DNA of 64,000 bases from Bryobacterales bacterium (lineage in GTDB: Bacteria > Acidobacteriota > Terriglobia > Bryobacterales > Bryobacteraceae), in NCBI GenBank assembly GCA_016789785.1, contig JAEUQE010000004.1, positions 1-64,000 of the forward strand, in the 5' to 3' direction. The notes beneath the pieces were generated by a model. The model was not told where the DNA came from. It searched no databases and worked only from the letters and a program-made list of their open reading frames with translations. Position 1 is the stretch's first letter. Each line of letters starts with the position of its first letter. Positions 33,027 to 42,174 of the stretch are shown piece by piece. The position numbers were made by a program, and so were the translations under genes.

Positions 33027-33371
33027 TCACCAGCCGACCTTACGCTTCTCCCGCTTGGTTAGTGTTTCGTGCAGCAGCGATTTGATGTACGTCTGGTACG
33101 GCAGCCCTTTGCGTTCAGCCTGCTTTCGGGCTAAGGCCAAATCTGCCGCGGGAATCCTGAGCGCCACCACAGGAGATGCCAGTTTTTTGGACGCAGCAAT
33201 CCGCTCCCGCAACTTCGCCTTGGTCAACACTTGAGCCTCGCCGCTTTTCACGGCGGCGAGTAGTTCTTTCCCATGCTCGCTGCGGTTCTCATGCCACCAC
33301 GCGGCCTCTTCCGCCTCGCTGGCAAAGGCCGGCATCACACGCTTCGCTTTTTTCTCCAACTGCTTCTTCAT
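33027..33371 (-). CDS. brnA: BrnA-like antitoxin, copy 2
   Basis: A 114-residue ribbon-helix-helix antitoxin, nearly identical to copy 1 at 22055 (differences include WWHENRSE and KKLASPV). ATG 33371 overlaps the toxin stop by four bases. The C-terminal RIPAADLALARKQAER and LPYQTYIKSLLHE blocks bind operator DNA and toxin. Because the two antitoxins are so alike, each probably neutralises the other copy's toxin. Confidence 0.85.
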   Translation of the reverse strand: MKKQLEKKAKRVMPAFASEAEEAAWWHENRSEHGKELLAAVKSGEAQVLTKAKLRERIAASKKLASPVVALRIPAADLALARKQAERKGLPYQTYIKSLLHETLTKREKRKVGW

Positions 33372-33655
33372 TTGGGTTTCTCCAGAAAAGCCTTCCGGTC
33401 GGATACGCCAGATGGAAAGGCCGTAATGGCACGCACCTTGCCGTTGCGAATCGTCCACGCCACTGACAACAAACGGCCGCGATTCGTAAGGCCGACAGAA
33501 CGGTAGCGTTCTTCGTCGTTGATCACATCGAAAGCCAAGTCGATAGGATCGTTGTCCAGCACCTGCTCGAACTCTACGGGCGCGACTTTGTGGGCAGCAA
33601 GGTGCTTTCTGTTCTCGTCATCCCAATCAAACTCGATTCCACTGGCCACCTGCAC
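33368..33655 (-). CDS. brnT: BrnT-like toxin, copy 2 (intact)
   Basis: A 95-residue RelE-fold RNA-cleaving toxin. Unlike copy 1 it keeps the proper BrnT start GIEFDWDDENRKHL. The rest (ERYRSVGLTNRGRLLSVAWT, RAITAFPSGVSDRKAF) matches. Start is GTG 33655 or GTG 33649; both lie so close to the -10-like TACAAT that the message may be leaderless. Orientation is opposite to copy 1. Confidence 0.85.
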   Translation of the reverse strand: MQVASGIEFDWDDENRKHLAAHKVAPVEFEQVLDNDPIDLAFDVINDEERYRSVGLTNRGRLLSVAWTIRNGKVRAITAFPSGVSDRKAFLEKPK

Positions 33656-33666
33656 ACATTGTATCG

Positions 33667-33680
33667 CAACGTATATACGT
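33667..33680. promoter_or_regulatory. Palindromic operator of BrnTA copy 2
   Basis: AACGTATATACGTT is a perfect 14-bp palindrome, the core of the 20-bp palindrome found at copy 1; the outer three bases on one side have changed. Confidence 0.6.
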
Positions 33681-33875
33681 TTTCGATTGGCGCGACGCCG
33701 ACCGAAGCACGGGATTTCGCTCAGCGGTAGCCGCGAATGGTTATGTTGTTCGTTTCGCGGAGCCGGTGCGTCCGGGCTTGCGAGAGGCGGGCATTCTTAA
33801 GAAACGTTAGATGTCGGGGTGTGGGTGTATCTTTGGCCGGCGGCGTGCGTCTTCTCCATTGAAATGGGGAATGGC

Positions 33876-35300
33876 ATGAAACGGGCAATGGCAACTCAGA
33901 TGGCGATCCTTCAGACATCACGACTCACCAGCGAACGATGGTTCCAGATCGGAACCGCCGCGGGGATCTTCCTGGCGCTCCTGCTGCTCGGCAATACCAT
34001 CTGGAGCTACACGACCGTGACGCGGCGTGTTGCGACCGAGCGCCTGCGGCGGGAGGCGGGCGAACAGGTCTCGGCCATCGAGCGCGGCATTCAGAGCGGG
34101 GCGCAGGCGGAGCAGGAAGCCGTGAAGGTGCTGGAGCAATCCGAGGGCGCCATCCAGTGGATCCGCGTCCGCGACGGCAATGGAGCCACGCTCGCCGAGG
34201 CCGGTGCGAAGCCGTTTGAACCGATCGGCACGGATCAGTTCCGCGACCGCATGCGAAACCGCCAGCCGGTGTATGAAGTGCGCAGGACGCAAGCCGGCGA
34301 TGTGCTGATGGAGACCATGCCGTTTCGCACGCACAGGCCCAACGCGCAGCCAGCGGGGCCGAGGCCATTTTCGATGATTGATATCGCGATGGTGGTGAAG
34401 CCTGAATCCCGCGATGCTCTCCCGTTCCGCCGCAGCCTGATCATCAACTCGTCGGCTGCCGTCGCCTTGCTGCTTGCGTTGACGGCGATGGGGCTCCGGA
34501 TGCGCGCCTACTTCGCGGGCCAGCGGTTGGAGAAAGAAGCTGAGGTTGCGCGGGAAGTGCAGCGTGATCTGCTGCCGGGCCTACGGCAGTTGCCGGAGGC
34601 GATTGAAGTGGCCGCGGAATGGCAGCCTGCCTCACAGGTGGGTGGCGATCTCTACGATGTGTTTCCGATGCAGGATGGCAAAGTGGGGCTGGCTCTGGGC
34701 GATGTGTCAGGGAAGGGAATTCCCGCCGCGTTGCTGATGGGCGTGCTGCACGGCGCCATTCGCACCAGTTGCTGGACCGGGTCGGCGGAGTCGCACGAAG
34801 CGTCGACGCAACAACTCAACCACTTGCTGTGTGAGAATGCGGCGCGCCATCGCTTTGCCACGTTGTTCTGGGGATGCCTGGATCCGCGGACGGGGCGGCT
34901 GGACTATGTGAATGCGGGGCATCTGCCGCCGCTGTTGTTCCGGAACAACTCGGCAACGATGGAGCGGTTGAGCACGGGCGGGCCGGTACTGGGTCTGCTG
35001 CCGGGTGCGCGATACCGGCGAGGGACCGCGTGGCTGGAACCGGGGGATACGCTGGTGCTCTACTCCGACGGCATCGTGGAAGCGAGCGACGGCAGCGACA
35101 ATCAGTTCGAGGAAGAGCGGCTGATCGCGGCGATCGACGCGGCGCCTGACGATGCGGCGGATGTGATTCGCGACCGGGTGTTGAAGTCCGTGCGTGCGTT
35201 CTCATCACGCAAGAATCTGGAAGATGATCAGACGCTGCTGGTGATCCGATTCGCGGGTGCTGGTGTGGCGGAGCGAGCGTTCGAGCCGGTAGCCGCCTAG
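33876..35300 (+). CDS. RsbU-like PP2C serine phosphatase
   Basis: About 474 residues: a membrane helix (IGTAAGIFLALLLLGNTIW), an extracytoplasmic part of about 150 residues, a second helix (SSAAVALLLALTAMGL) and a SpoIIE/PP2C phosphatase domain. The latter shows VAREVQRDLLPG, GGDLYDVFPM, LALGDVSGKGIPAALLM, YVNAGHLPPLLF and LYSDGIVEASD, with the metal-binding Asp residues present. Such enzymes dephosphorylate anti-sigma-factor antagonists. No antagonist or RsbW-type kinase gene is adjacent. ATG 33876 is one of several possible starts (33819, 33864, 33888). Confidence 0.88.
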   Translation: MKRAMATQMAILQTSRLTSERWFQIGTAAGIFLALLLLGNTIWSYTTVTRRVATERLRREAGEQVSAIERGIQSGAQAEQEAVKVLEQSEGAIQWIRVRDGNGATLAEAGAKPFEPIGTDQFRDRMRNRQPVYEVRRTQAGDVLMETMPFRTHRPNAQPAGPRPFSMIDIAMVVKPESRDALPFRRSLIINSSAAVALLLALTAMGLRMRAYFAGQRLEKEAEVAREVQRDLLPGLRQLPEAIEVAAEWQPASQVGGDLYDVFPMQDGKVGLALGDVSGKGIPAALLMGVLHGAIRTSCWTGSAESHEASTQQLNHLLCENAARHRFATLFWGCLDPRTGRLDYVNAGHLPPLLFRNNSATMERLSTGGPVLGLLPGARYRRGTAWLEPGDTLVLYSDGIVEASDGSDNQFEEERLIAAIDAAPDDAADVIRDRVLKSVRAFSSRKNLEDDQTLLVIRFAGAGVAERAFEPVAA

Positions 35301-35352
35301 GTCCGATTCGCACGCTCTGTAATGTCGCGTTCATCCCGCGCCCGGGGATATA

Positions 35353-36375
35353 ATGAAGAGAATCATGATGCAATCAGTCCTCGGGGCGAGTGTGGGTGCT
35401 GTAAACGAAGCTGGGCGTAAGCAAATCCTTCTTCTGACGCCGCGCGGGTTCTGCGCAGGCGTGGTGCGTGCCATTGACGTGGTAAAGATCGCGCTGGATC
35501 TTCACGGTGCGCCGATTTACGTGCGCAAAGAGATCGTGCACAACAAGCACGTTGTGGATGAACTCCGGCGCGGCGGCGCGATTTTCGTGGAGGAACTCGC
35601 GGAGGTCCCGGAAGGGGGCCGGGTGATCTTCAGCGCACACGGTGTTTCACCAGCCGTGCGCAGCGAAGCGAAGGCGCGTGGTCTGAAGGTAATTGACGCC
35701 ACTTGCCCGCTGGTGACCAAGGTGCATCTGGAAGCAGTGCGCTTTGCGCGCCAGGGTTTCACGATCATACTGATCGGCCACAAGGATCACGATGAAGTGG
35801 TCGGGACTTTGGGAGAGGCGCCGCAAAACACAATCCTTGTGGAGACGGAAGCCGATGTGGACCGGCTGGACATTGGCGATCCCGAGAAGATGTGCTACCT
35901 CACGCAGACCACGCTGAGTCTGGATGAGACCAAGGGCGTGATCGCGCGATTGAAGGAGCGCTATCCCCAGATTCAGGGCCCCCCCGCGCAGGATATCTGC
36001 TATGCGACGGAGAATCGCCAGCAGGCGGTGAAGGCGATCGCGCCGCAGTGCGATGTGCTGCTCGTGGTTGGTTCGCAGAACAGTTCGAACTCGCGCCGTC
36101 TGGTGGAGGTCTGCGAGAACGTCGGCGTGCCTTCCTATCTGGTGGACGATGCAAGTGAGGTGAAGCCGGAATGGATGGCGGGCGCTCGCACGGTTGCGGT
36201 GACGGCCGGTGCGTCGGCGCCGGAAAATCTGGTGCAGGAGTTGATCGCGAGCCTGCAGTCAGGGTTCGGATTCGAGTCAGTGGAAGAAGTCGAAATCAAG
36301 GAAGAAGATGTGCGGTTTTCACTTCCGCACGAACTCGCTGCTCACTCTTCACGTCTAACGACCATAACGATATGA
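35353..36375 (+). CDS. ispH: 4-hydroxy-3-methylbut-2-enyl diphosphate reductase
   Basis: IspH/LytB makes IPP and DMAPP in the last step of the MEP pathway. The three cluster-binding Cys are present: RGFCAGV (Cys34), DATCPLV (Cys118) and DICYATENRQ (Cys216), with IVHNKHVV, SAHGVSP, QTTLSLDET, SQNSSNSRRL and VTAGASAPE as family landmarks. The start is unsure: TATAAT at 35349-35354 overlaps the ATG at 35353, so the ATGs at 35365 or 35368 may be used. The stop overlaps the shc start, so isoprenoid supply is tied to hopanoid synthesis. Confidence 0.95.
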   Translation: MKRIMMQSVLGASVGAVNEAGRKQILLLTPRGFCAGVVRAIDVVKIALDLHGAPIYVRKEIVHNKHVVDELRRGGAIFVEELAEVPEGGRVIFSAHGVSPAVRSEAKARGLKVIDATCPLVTKVHLEAVRFARQGFTIILIGHKDHDEVVGTLGEAPQNTILVETEADVDRLDIGDPEKMCYLTQTTLSLDETKGVIARLKERYPQIQGPPAQDICYATENRQQAVKAIAPQCDVLLVVGSQNSSNSRRLVEVCENVGVPSYLVDDASEVKPEWMAGARTVAVTAGASAPENLVQELIASLQSGFGFESVEEVEIKEEDVRFSLPHELAAHSSRLTTITI

Positions 36376-38285
36376 TGCCAAGCCTTCAAGTTGCAGATGA
36401 GTTGGTTGCTCAGACCACTCAGGCGGCCCGTAAGGCGGTGGACGCGCTTCTTCGCATGCGCCAGCCGGAGGGCTACTGGTGGGCGGACCTGACCGCCGAT
36501 ACGACCCTGGAGTCGGACTACATCCTGCTTCAACTCTGGATGTATCCGCCGAAGGGGAAGGAATGGAATCCTCCGAACCGGGATTTGATCGACAAGGCTG
36601 TGGCGTCGATTCTCGACCGGCAGCTTCCCGATGGCGGGTTCAATATCTATGCGAAGGGGCCATCGGAGATCAGCGCCAGTGTGAAGGCGTATTTCTCGCT
36701 GAAGGTGGCGGGAGTTCCGGCGGACAGTCCGCGGATGGTGCAACTGCGCGAGCGCATTCTGGCGCTGGGTGGATTGCAGCGCGCCAACAGCTACGTGAAG
36801 GTCAACCTGAGTCTTTTCGGGCTCTATCCGCGGGAGTTTGTACCCTCGATTCCACCAGAGTTCATGCTGCTGGGCGACATCATCTACGAAATGTCGTCGT
36901 GGACGCGGGCGATTGTGATTCCGCTTTCGGTGGTGCACGCCCACAATCCGATGCGGCCGGTGCCCGAAGGTTTCACGCTGGATGAGATCCATGCGCCGGG
37001 AGTGAGCTTCGCGTTCCAGTGGGATCCGAATCTGTTTACGTGGAAGAACTTCTTCCTGACGGTGGATCGTGCGCTGAAGGTCTGGGAGAAGTACGGTTCG
37101 AAGACCATTCGTCAGAAGGCCATAAAGAAGGCGATGGAATGGGCGCTGGAGCGCACCAAGGATTCCGATGGACTGGCAGCCATCTATCCGCCGATGCAGT
37201 ATCTGATCATGGCGCTGGATGTGACGGGCGTGCCGCGTGACAATCCGCATCACGTGGAGGCGACTCGGCAGTTCGAGAACCTCATGGTGAACGAGGGCGA
37301 CCGTTTCTTTTTCCAGCCGTGCTTCTCGCCGGTGTGGGATACGGCGATTGCGGCGTTCGCGGTGGGGGAGTCCGGGATGGTGCCGCCGGATGCGTTGACG
37401 AACACCGCGGACTGGCTTCTGACGAAGGAAGTGCGCAAGAAGGGTGACTGGTCGGTGAAGCGGCCGGATGTCGAGCCCTCCGGCTGGTACTTTGAGTTTG
37501 CCAATGAGTTCTATCCCGATATTGACGATACGGGTATGGTGTTGCTGGCGCTGAAGCATTCGCGTGCGCGCGATTCGCGCAAGCACAAGCAATGCGTGGA
37601 TCGCGCGGTGAAGTGGCTGTTGGCGATGCAATCGAAGGATGGCGGATGGGCCGCGTTCGATGTCGACAACAATTGGAAGGCGCTGGCGGACGTTCCCTTT
37701 GCCGATCACAACGCAATGCTCGATCCCACCTGTCCCGACATCACGGGCCGCGTGATGGAAGGGCTCATCGCGCAGGGTGTACCGGTGAATCATCCGGCAA
37801 TCCGGCGCGCGGTGGAGTATCTGCGCCGCACGCAGGAGCCCGATGGAAGCTGGTATGGCCGTTGGGGTGTCGACTACATTTACGGCACATTCCTTGCGTT
37901 GCGCGGATTGCGCGCGGCAGGGGAGAACCTTCGCGAGGCGCATATTCTTCGGGCTGCCGAGTGGCTCCGTTCGATTCAGAACGCCGATGGCGGCTGGGGC
38001 GAGAGTTGCGAGAGCTACGACGCGAACGAGTATGTGAGTGCGCCGAGCACTCCCTCGCAGACCGCGTGGGCGGTGACCGGGTTGATTGCCAGCGGCGATC
38101 TGCACAGCGAGAGCGTCCGCAACGGTGTGGAGTATTTGATTGACACGCAGCGCGCGGACGGGACCTGGGACGAAGATCTGGCGACGGGGACGGGGTTTCC
38201 GCGAGTCTTCTATCTGATGTATCACTTGTACCGGAACTCCTTCCCGACCATGGCGCTCTCCGCGTTCCTGAATGCGAAGGGCTGA
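36372..38285 (+). CDS. shc: Squalene-hopene cyclase
   Basis: A 637-residue triterpene cyclase (also called HpnF) that turns squalene into hopene at the membrane. The catalytic acid motif is DIDD at 383-386 (FYPDIDDTGMV). Several QW repeats are seen (EGYWWADLT, GGWAAFDVDNNW, GSWYGRWGVDYIYG, GGWGESCESYD, GTWDEDLATGTGFP). Length is normal for the family. ATG 36372 or 36375 overlaps the ispH stop. Confidence 0.95.
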   Translation: MMPSLQVADELVAQTTQAARKAVDALLRMRQPEGYWWADLTADTTLESDYILLQLWMYPPKGKEWNPPNRDLIDKAVASILDRQLPDGGFNIYAKGPSEISASVKAYFSLKVAGVPADSPRMVQLRERILALGGLQRANSYVKVNLSLFGLYPREFVPSIPPEFMLLGDIIYEMSSWTRAIVIPLSVVHAHNPMRPVPEGFTLDEIHAPGVSFAFQWDPNLFTWKNFFLTVDRALKVWEKYGSKTIRQKAIKKAMEWALERTKDSDGLAAIYPPMQYLIMALDVTGVPRDNPHHVEATRQFENLMVNEGDRFFFQPCFSPVWDTAIAAFAVGESGMVPPDALTNTADWLLTKEVRKKGDWSVKRPDVEPSGWYFEFANEFYPDIDDTGMVLLALKHSRARDSRKHKQCVDRAVKWLLAMQSKDGGWAAFDVDNNWKALADVPFADHNAMLDPTCPDITGRVMEGLIAQGVPVNHPAIRRAVEYLRRTQEPDGSWYGRWGVDYIYGTFLALRGLRAAGENLREAHILRAAEWLRSIQNADGGWGESCESYDANEYVSAPSTPSQTAWAVTGLIASGDLHSESVRNGVEYLIDTQRADGTWDEDLATGTGFPRVFYLMYHLYRNSFPTMALSAFLNAKG

Positions 38286-38382
38286 GGACAGTGGAGTTGA
38301 CAGAAGCGGAGTTGAGGGCAGACGACAGGGGCTTGAATGGCGCAATGAACGCAGAATTCAGGAAGCGGGTATTTGAAAGACC

Positions 38383-39363
38383 GTGAAACCGGTTCTCGTA
38401 ACGGGGGCAACTGGATTTCTCGGCTGGCATGTCGCGAAGCTGCTGGTGGAACGTGGCCAGCAGGTACGCGCGCTGGTCCGGCCCGGGAAGGCTGTCCGGG
38501 AACTGGAAGTGGAGCCGGTGACGGGTGATCTTCGGGATGCGGGATCGCTCGCTCGAGCCGTGGATGGCTGCTCCACCGTTTTTCATGTCGCGGCAGACTA
38601 CCGGCTGTGGTCACGGGATTCGAGTGAACTGTACCGGTCCAACGTGGATGGCACCAGAAATTTGCTGGAGGCCGCAAGCGGGGCGGGCGTGGAGCGCTTT
38701 GTGTACACGAGCACGGTGGGCTGCATCGGGATTCCCCAGTCGGGAATTGGTGATGAAACGACGCCGGTGAGCATTGGCGAGATGACGGGCGCTTACAAGC
38801 GGTCGAAGTATCTGGCGGAGCAGGTGGCGATGGAGTTCGCGCAGAGCGGGCTTCCGGTGGTGATCGTGAATCCAACCGCACCGGTCGGAGACCACGATAT
38901 CAAACCAACACCAACGGGAAAGATCATCCTCGATTTTCTGAAGGGCGACATGCCGGCGTATGTCGACACGGGGCTGAACCTGGTGGACGCGGTGGATACG
39001 GCGCGTGGCCATTTGCAGGCCGCGGAGCGAGGACGCACCGGAGAGCGCTACATTCTGGGATGCCAGAACCTGACGTTACAGCAGATTTTGGAGAGGCTGG
39101 CGGCCTTAAGCGGGAGGCCGGCGCCATCGGCGAGGATCCCGTATCCGGTGGCGTATGCGGCTGGTGTGGTGAGTACGGCCTGGGCGTATGTTTCGGGATT
39201 GGCGCCGCGAGCACCGCTGGACGGGGTGCGGATGGCGAAGAGGAAGATGTTCGTGTCGCACGAAAAGGCCGTGCGCGAGTTGGGATTCACACCGGGGCCG
39301 GTGGACGGTGCTTTGTCGCGGGCGATTCAGTGGTTTCGCGAGAACGGGTACTGCGGCCAATGA
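38383..39363 (+). CDS. hpnA: Hopanoid-associated sugar epimerase HpnA
   Basis: A 326-residue NAD-dependent epimerase/dehydratase: GATGFLGWH for NAD, VEPVTGDLRD, YTSTVGCIG, catalytic YKRSK and NPTAPVGDHDIKPTPTGKI, which is typical of HpnA. It acts on sugar groups linked to hopanoid side chains. The start is GTG 38383, 97 bases after shc; the gap shows no hairpin. Its stop overlaps the next start (ATGA). Confidence 0.88.
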   Translation: MKPVLVTGATGFLGWHVAKLLVERGQQVRALVRPGKAVRELEVEPVTGDLRDAGSLARAVDGCSTVFHVAADYRLWSRDSSELYRSNVDGTRNLLEAASGAGVERFVYTSTVGCIGIPQSGIGDETTPVSIGEMTGAYKRSKYLAEQVAMEFAQSGLPVVIVNPTAPVGDHDIKPTPTGKIILDFLKGDMPAYVDTGLNLVDAVDTARGHLQAAERGRTGERYILGCQNLTLQQILERLAALSGRPAPSARIPYPVAYAAGVVSTAWAYVSGLAPRAPLDGVRMAKRKMFVSHEKAVRELGFTPGPVDGALSRAIQWFRENGYCGQ

Positions 39364-40055
39364 TTCCACTGAGTATCATCGCGGCCGAGGCGCAGGAGTT
39401 ATCGGGACTGCTGCCTCATTTGCGTGAAGTGCGGGCGCTCCGGTGGCCCGTTGCTTATGCAGTGGAGGCGATGCTGCGCGACGTGCCGGTGACGCTGGCG
39501 GCGAACGGGCCGGGGCCGCGGTTGGCGCGGAAGGCTGCGTCGCTGGCGGCGGGACATTTTTCCTCGAGTTTGTTTTTGAGTACGGGATTCTGCGGAGGGC
39601 TTGCGCCGGAGCTTGGGGTTGGGGAGATCATTGCGGCGTCGGAAATCCGCGGGGAGGATGGACACCGTTATCCTGCGCGGCTGCCCCAGACCCCTGCGCG
39701 ATCGGGTGTGATCTACAGCGGCGATCGCGTGGCATGCACGGTTGCCGAAAAGAGCGATTTGCACCGCACGGGCGCGGTGGCGGTGGAGATGGAGGCCGCG
39801 ACTGTGGCCGGGGTGGCGGCGGAGACGGGGCGAGGCTTCTACTGTGTGCGGGTGGTGAGCGACACGGCCGCCGATGAGTTTCCACTGGACTTCAATCGCT
39901 ACCGCGATGCGGAGGGACGCTTTGATCGAAGGCGCATCGCGATGGCTGCGCTGTTCCATCCTTTCCGTCGAGTGCCGGGTCTGCTGCGCCTCAAGAGCAA
40001 CTGCGCCGTCGCTGCGTGTAAACTAGGAGAGTTCCTTGCGAACTGCCGATTCTAG
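39360..40055 (+). CDS. hpnG: Hopanoid-associated phosphorylase HpnG
   Basis: A 231-residue nucleoside phosphorylase-type enzyme. Family signs are TLAANGPGPRLARKAASLAA, STGFCGGLAPELGVGEII and VAVEMEAATVAGVAAE with the catalytic-site Glu. HpnG removes adenine from adenosyl-hopane. HpnH, which adds the adenosyl group, is not in the window, so it must be elsewhere if this enzyme has its usual role. ATG 39360 overlaps the hpnA stop. Confidence 0.85.
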   Translation: MIPLSIIAAEAQELSGLLPHLREVRALRWPVAYAVEAMLRDVPVTLAANGPGPRLARKAASLAAGHFSSSLFLSTGFCGGLAPELGVGEIIAASEIRGEDGHRYPARLPQTPARSGVIYSGDRVACTVAEKSDLHRTGAVAVEMEAATVAGVAAETGRGFYCVRVVSDTAADEFPLDFNRYRDAEGRFDRRRIAMAALFHPFRRVPGLLRLKSNCAVAACKLGEFLANCRF

Positions 40056-41133
40056 CCTGAGCCCGCCCGCTCGCATGCGGGCTGCTGTTTATCAGGGCAA
40101 CAGTCATGTTGCCGTGGATACCATCGCGACTCCCACCATTGGTCCCGGCGAACTGCTGGTGCGTGTGGAGAGCTGCGGGATCTGCCATACGGATCTGAAA
40201 AAGGTGCAGTACAACCTGCTGCCGGCCCCGCGCGTTTATGGCCATGAGACGGCCGGGGAAGTGGTGGCGGTGGGAGAGGGTGTCACGAAGTTCCAACCCG
40301 GTGACCGGGTGATCGCGTTCCACCACATTCCCTGTGGAAAGTGTTTTTACTGCCAGAGGCGTCTTTACGCGCAATGCTCCGTATACAAGAAGGTGGGAAT
40401 CACGGCCGGGTATGAACCGGCCGGTGGTGGATTCGCTCAGTACATCCGCGTGATGGACTGGATTGTGGAACGCGGTGTGGAGAAGATTCCCGATGGCGTT
40501 TCGTATGATCAGGCGTGTTTCGTGGAGCCGGTGAACACGTGTCTGAAGGCCGTGGAAATGACAGCGCTGAAGCCGGGTGAACTGGTGCTTGTTCTGGGGC
40601 AGGGCCCGATCGGTCTCATCTTTACGATGATGGCGAAGCGGGCGGGCGCGACGGTGCTGACCACAGACGGCATTGCGGCGCGGCGCGAGTTGTCGAAACG
40701 GCTCGGAGCGAAGGAGTCCTACGATCCGCGGGAAGCCGATCTGGCAAGGGAAGCGGCGGCGCTGACGGAGGGCCGCGGTGCGGATGCCGTTTTCGTTGCA
40801 GTGTCCGCTCCTGGTATCGTAGAACAGGCAGTTCGTGCCACCCGGCCGGGAAGCCGGATACTTCTCTTCGCGCAGACTTCCCACAAGGAAAGGATCGAGA
40901 TCTCGGGCGCCGACATCTGTATGGGTGAACGCACGTTGTTTGGCGCCTACAGTGCAGACGTGGACCTGCAAGCCGAATCAGCCAGGCTCGTATTCAGCGG
41001 CGATTTGCCGGTACAGCAACTCGTGTCTCACCGTGTGCCGCTGGACGAAATCCGCACGGGTTTCGACATGGCTTTGCATCCGGACTCCAAATCGTTGAAA
41101 ATCATAGTTCACCCTCAGAGGATCACAAAGTGA
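40036..41133 (+). CDS. Zinc-dependent medium-chain dehydrogenase 1
   Basis: A 365-residue alcohol/polyol dehydrogenase. Catalytic zinc residues lie in CGICHTDLK and GHETAGEVV; the structural zinc loop [15 protein letters not shown] has all four Cys; the Rossmann motif is [13 protein letters not shown] 40036 overlaps hpnG by 20 bases and has AGGAGA 5 bases upstream. The substrate is unknown. Being inside the hopanoid operon suggests action on a hopanoid side chain or its sugar. Confidence 0.85.
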   Translation: MRTADSSLSPPARMRAAVYQGNSHVAVDTIATPTIGPGELLVRVESCGICHTDLKKVQYNLLPAPRVYGHETAGEVVAVGEGVTKFQPGDRVIAFHHIPCGKCFYCQRRLYAQCSVYKKVGITAGYEPAGGGFAQYIRVMDWIVERGVEKIPDGVSYDQACFVEPVNTCLKAVEMTALKPGELVLVLGQGPIGLIFTMMAKRAGATVLTTDGIAARRELSKRLGAKESYDPREADLAREAAALTEGRGADAVFVAVSAPGIVEQAVRATRPGSRILLFAQTSHKERIEISGADICMGERTLFGAYSADVDLQAESARLVFSGDLPVQQLVSHRVPLDEIRTGFDMALHPDSKSLKIIVHPQRITK

Positions 41134-42170
41134 AAGATCAGATGATGGCGGCCGTTCTGTACGGCAAGGAAAGCATGCAGATCGAGCCGGTTGCCGTCCC
41201 TCAGATCGGACCAGGCGACGTACTGGTTCGCGTCCGCGCTGCCCTTACCTGCGGCACGGACGTGAAGGTTTTCCGCCGGGGATACCATGCGCGCATGATT
41301 GTGCCGCCCGCTCTGTTCGGACATGAGCTTGCGGGAGACGTGGTCGCGGTTGGGGAGAACGTCACGAAATTCCATCGAGGCCAGCGGGTGGTGGCTGCGA
41401 ATTCGGCGCCCTGCGGCGTGTGCTATTACTGCAAGCGCGACAAAGAGAATCTTTGTGAGGATCTGCTGTTCAACAACGGAGCGTACGCGGAGTACATCCG
41501 GATTCCGGGCCGCATTGTGGAGAAGAACCTCTACGTGATCCCCGAGCATGTTTCGTATCAGGATGCGGCGTTGATTGAGCCGCTGGCTTGCGTGATGCGC
41601 GGACTGGAAGAGTGCGATCTGCGAGGTGTGGAGACCATTGCCGTGATCGGGCTCGGGCCAATTGGTCTGATGTTTGTGCGTCTGGCGAAGGTATTTGGTG
41701 CGCGGGTAATCGCGCTTGGCCGGCGGCAATCGCAACTGCTGCACGCCGAACGAATGGGCGCGAACGAACTGCTGTGCACTTCGGACTCGTTTGATCATGC
41801 GCAGCGGGTGCGCGAGTTGACCGGTGGGCGTGGGGTGGATGTCGCGATTGAAGCGGTGGGGACGCCGGAGACATGGCAGCTCGCGGCGCGCATGGTGCGC
41901 CGGGGCGGAACGGTGAATTTCTTCGGCGGATGTCCCAACGACAGCGCCGTGGCGTTGGATACCAATCTGCTGCACTACTCCGAGATCACCTGCAAGGCGA
42001 GCTTCCATCACACGCCGGCGTTCATTCGCAAGGCTCTGGAATCGGTGAGCCGCGGCTACATCACCGCTGCGGATTTCGTGAATCGCGTGGAGCCGCTCAC
42101 CAATCTGCGGGAAGTGCTGCGCCACCTCATGAGCCACAACGGGCACATGAAGACAGCGATCATTCCGTAG
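41130..42170 (+). CDS. Zinc-dependent medium-chain dehydrogenase 2
   Basis: A 346-residue paralogue of the preceding dehydrogenase: TCGTDVKVF, GHELAGDVV, structural zinc loop CGVCYYCKRDKENLC and Rossmann VIGLGPIGLM. GTG 41130 overlaps the stop of the first (GTGA), so both are made together and may form a mixed complex. HpnC begins 4 bases after its stop. Substrate unknown. Confidence 0.85.
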   Translation: MKDQMMAAVLYGKESMQIEPVAVPQIGPGDVLVRVRAALTCGTDVKVFRRGYHARMIVPPALFGHELAGDVVAVGENVTKFHRGQRVVAANSAPCGVCYYCKRDKENLCEDLLFNNGAYAEYIRIPGRIVEKNLYVIPEHVSYQDAALIEPLACVMRGLEECDLRGVETIAVIGLGPIGLMFVRLAKVFGARVIALGRRQSQLLHAERMGANELLCTSDSFDHAQRVRELTGGRGVDVAIEAVGTPETWQLAARMVRRGGTVNFFGGCPNDSAVALDTNLLHYSEITCKASFHHTPAFIRKALESVSRGYITAADFVNRVEPLTNLREVLRHLMSHNGHMKTAIIP

Positions 42171-42174
42171 GCGT

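Larger units (their letters stand above)
33027..33765 (-). repeat. Inverted duplicate of the BrnTA module (copy 2)
   Basis: Partner of the repeat at 21657-22399. The two copies face each other across about 10.6 kb, so recombination between them would flip the segment with the metallophosphoesterase, Soli_cterm genes, sigma factor and kinase. Confidence 0.85.

Noticed and set aside
36342..38345. 667-codon open frame opposite squalene-hopene cyclase
   Set aside because: It is the antisense of a well-supported gene with biased codon use; no domain is seen.
40036..42170. Idea that the two zinc dehydrogenases replace HpnE
   Set aside because: HpnE is a flavin enzyme reducing an allylic alcohol; zinc medium-chain dehydrogenases do not do this chemistry, so I keep only a side-chain role as a guess.
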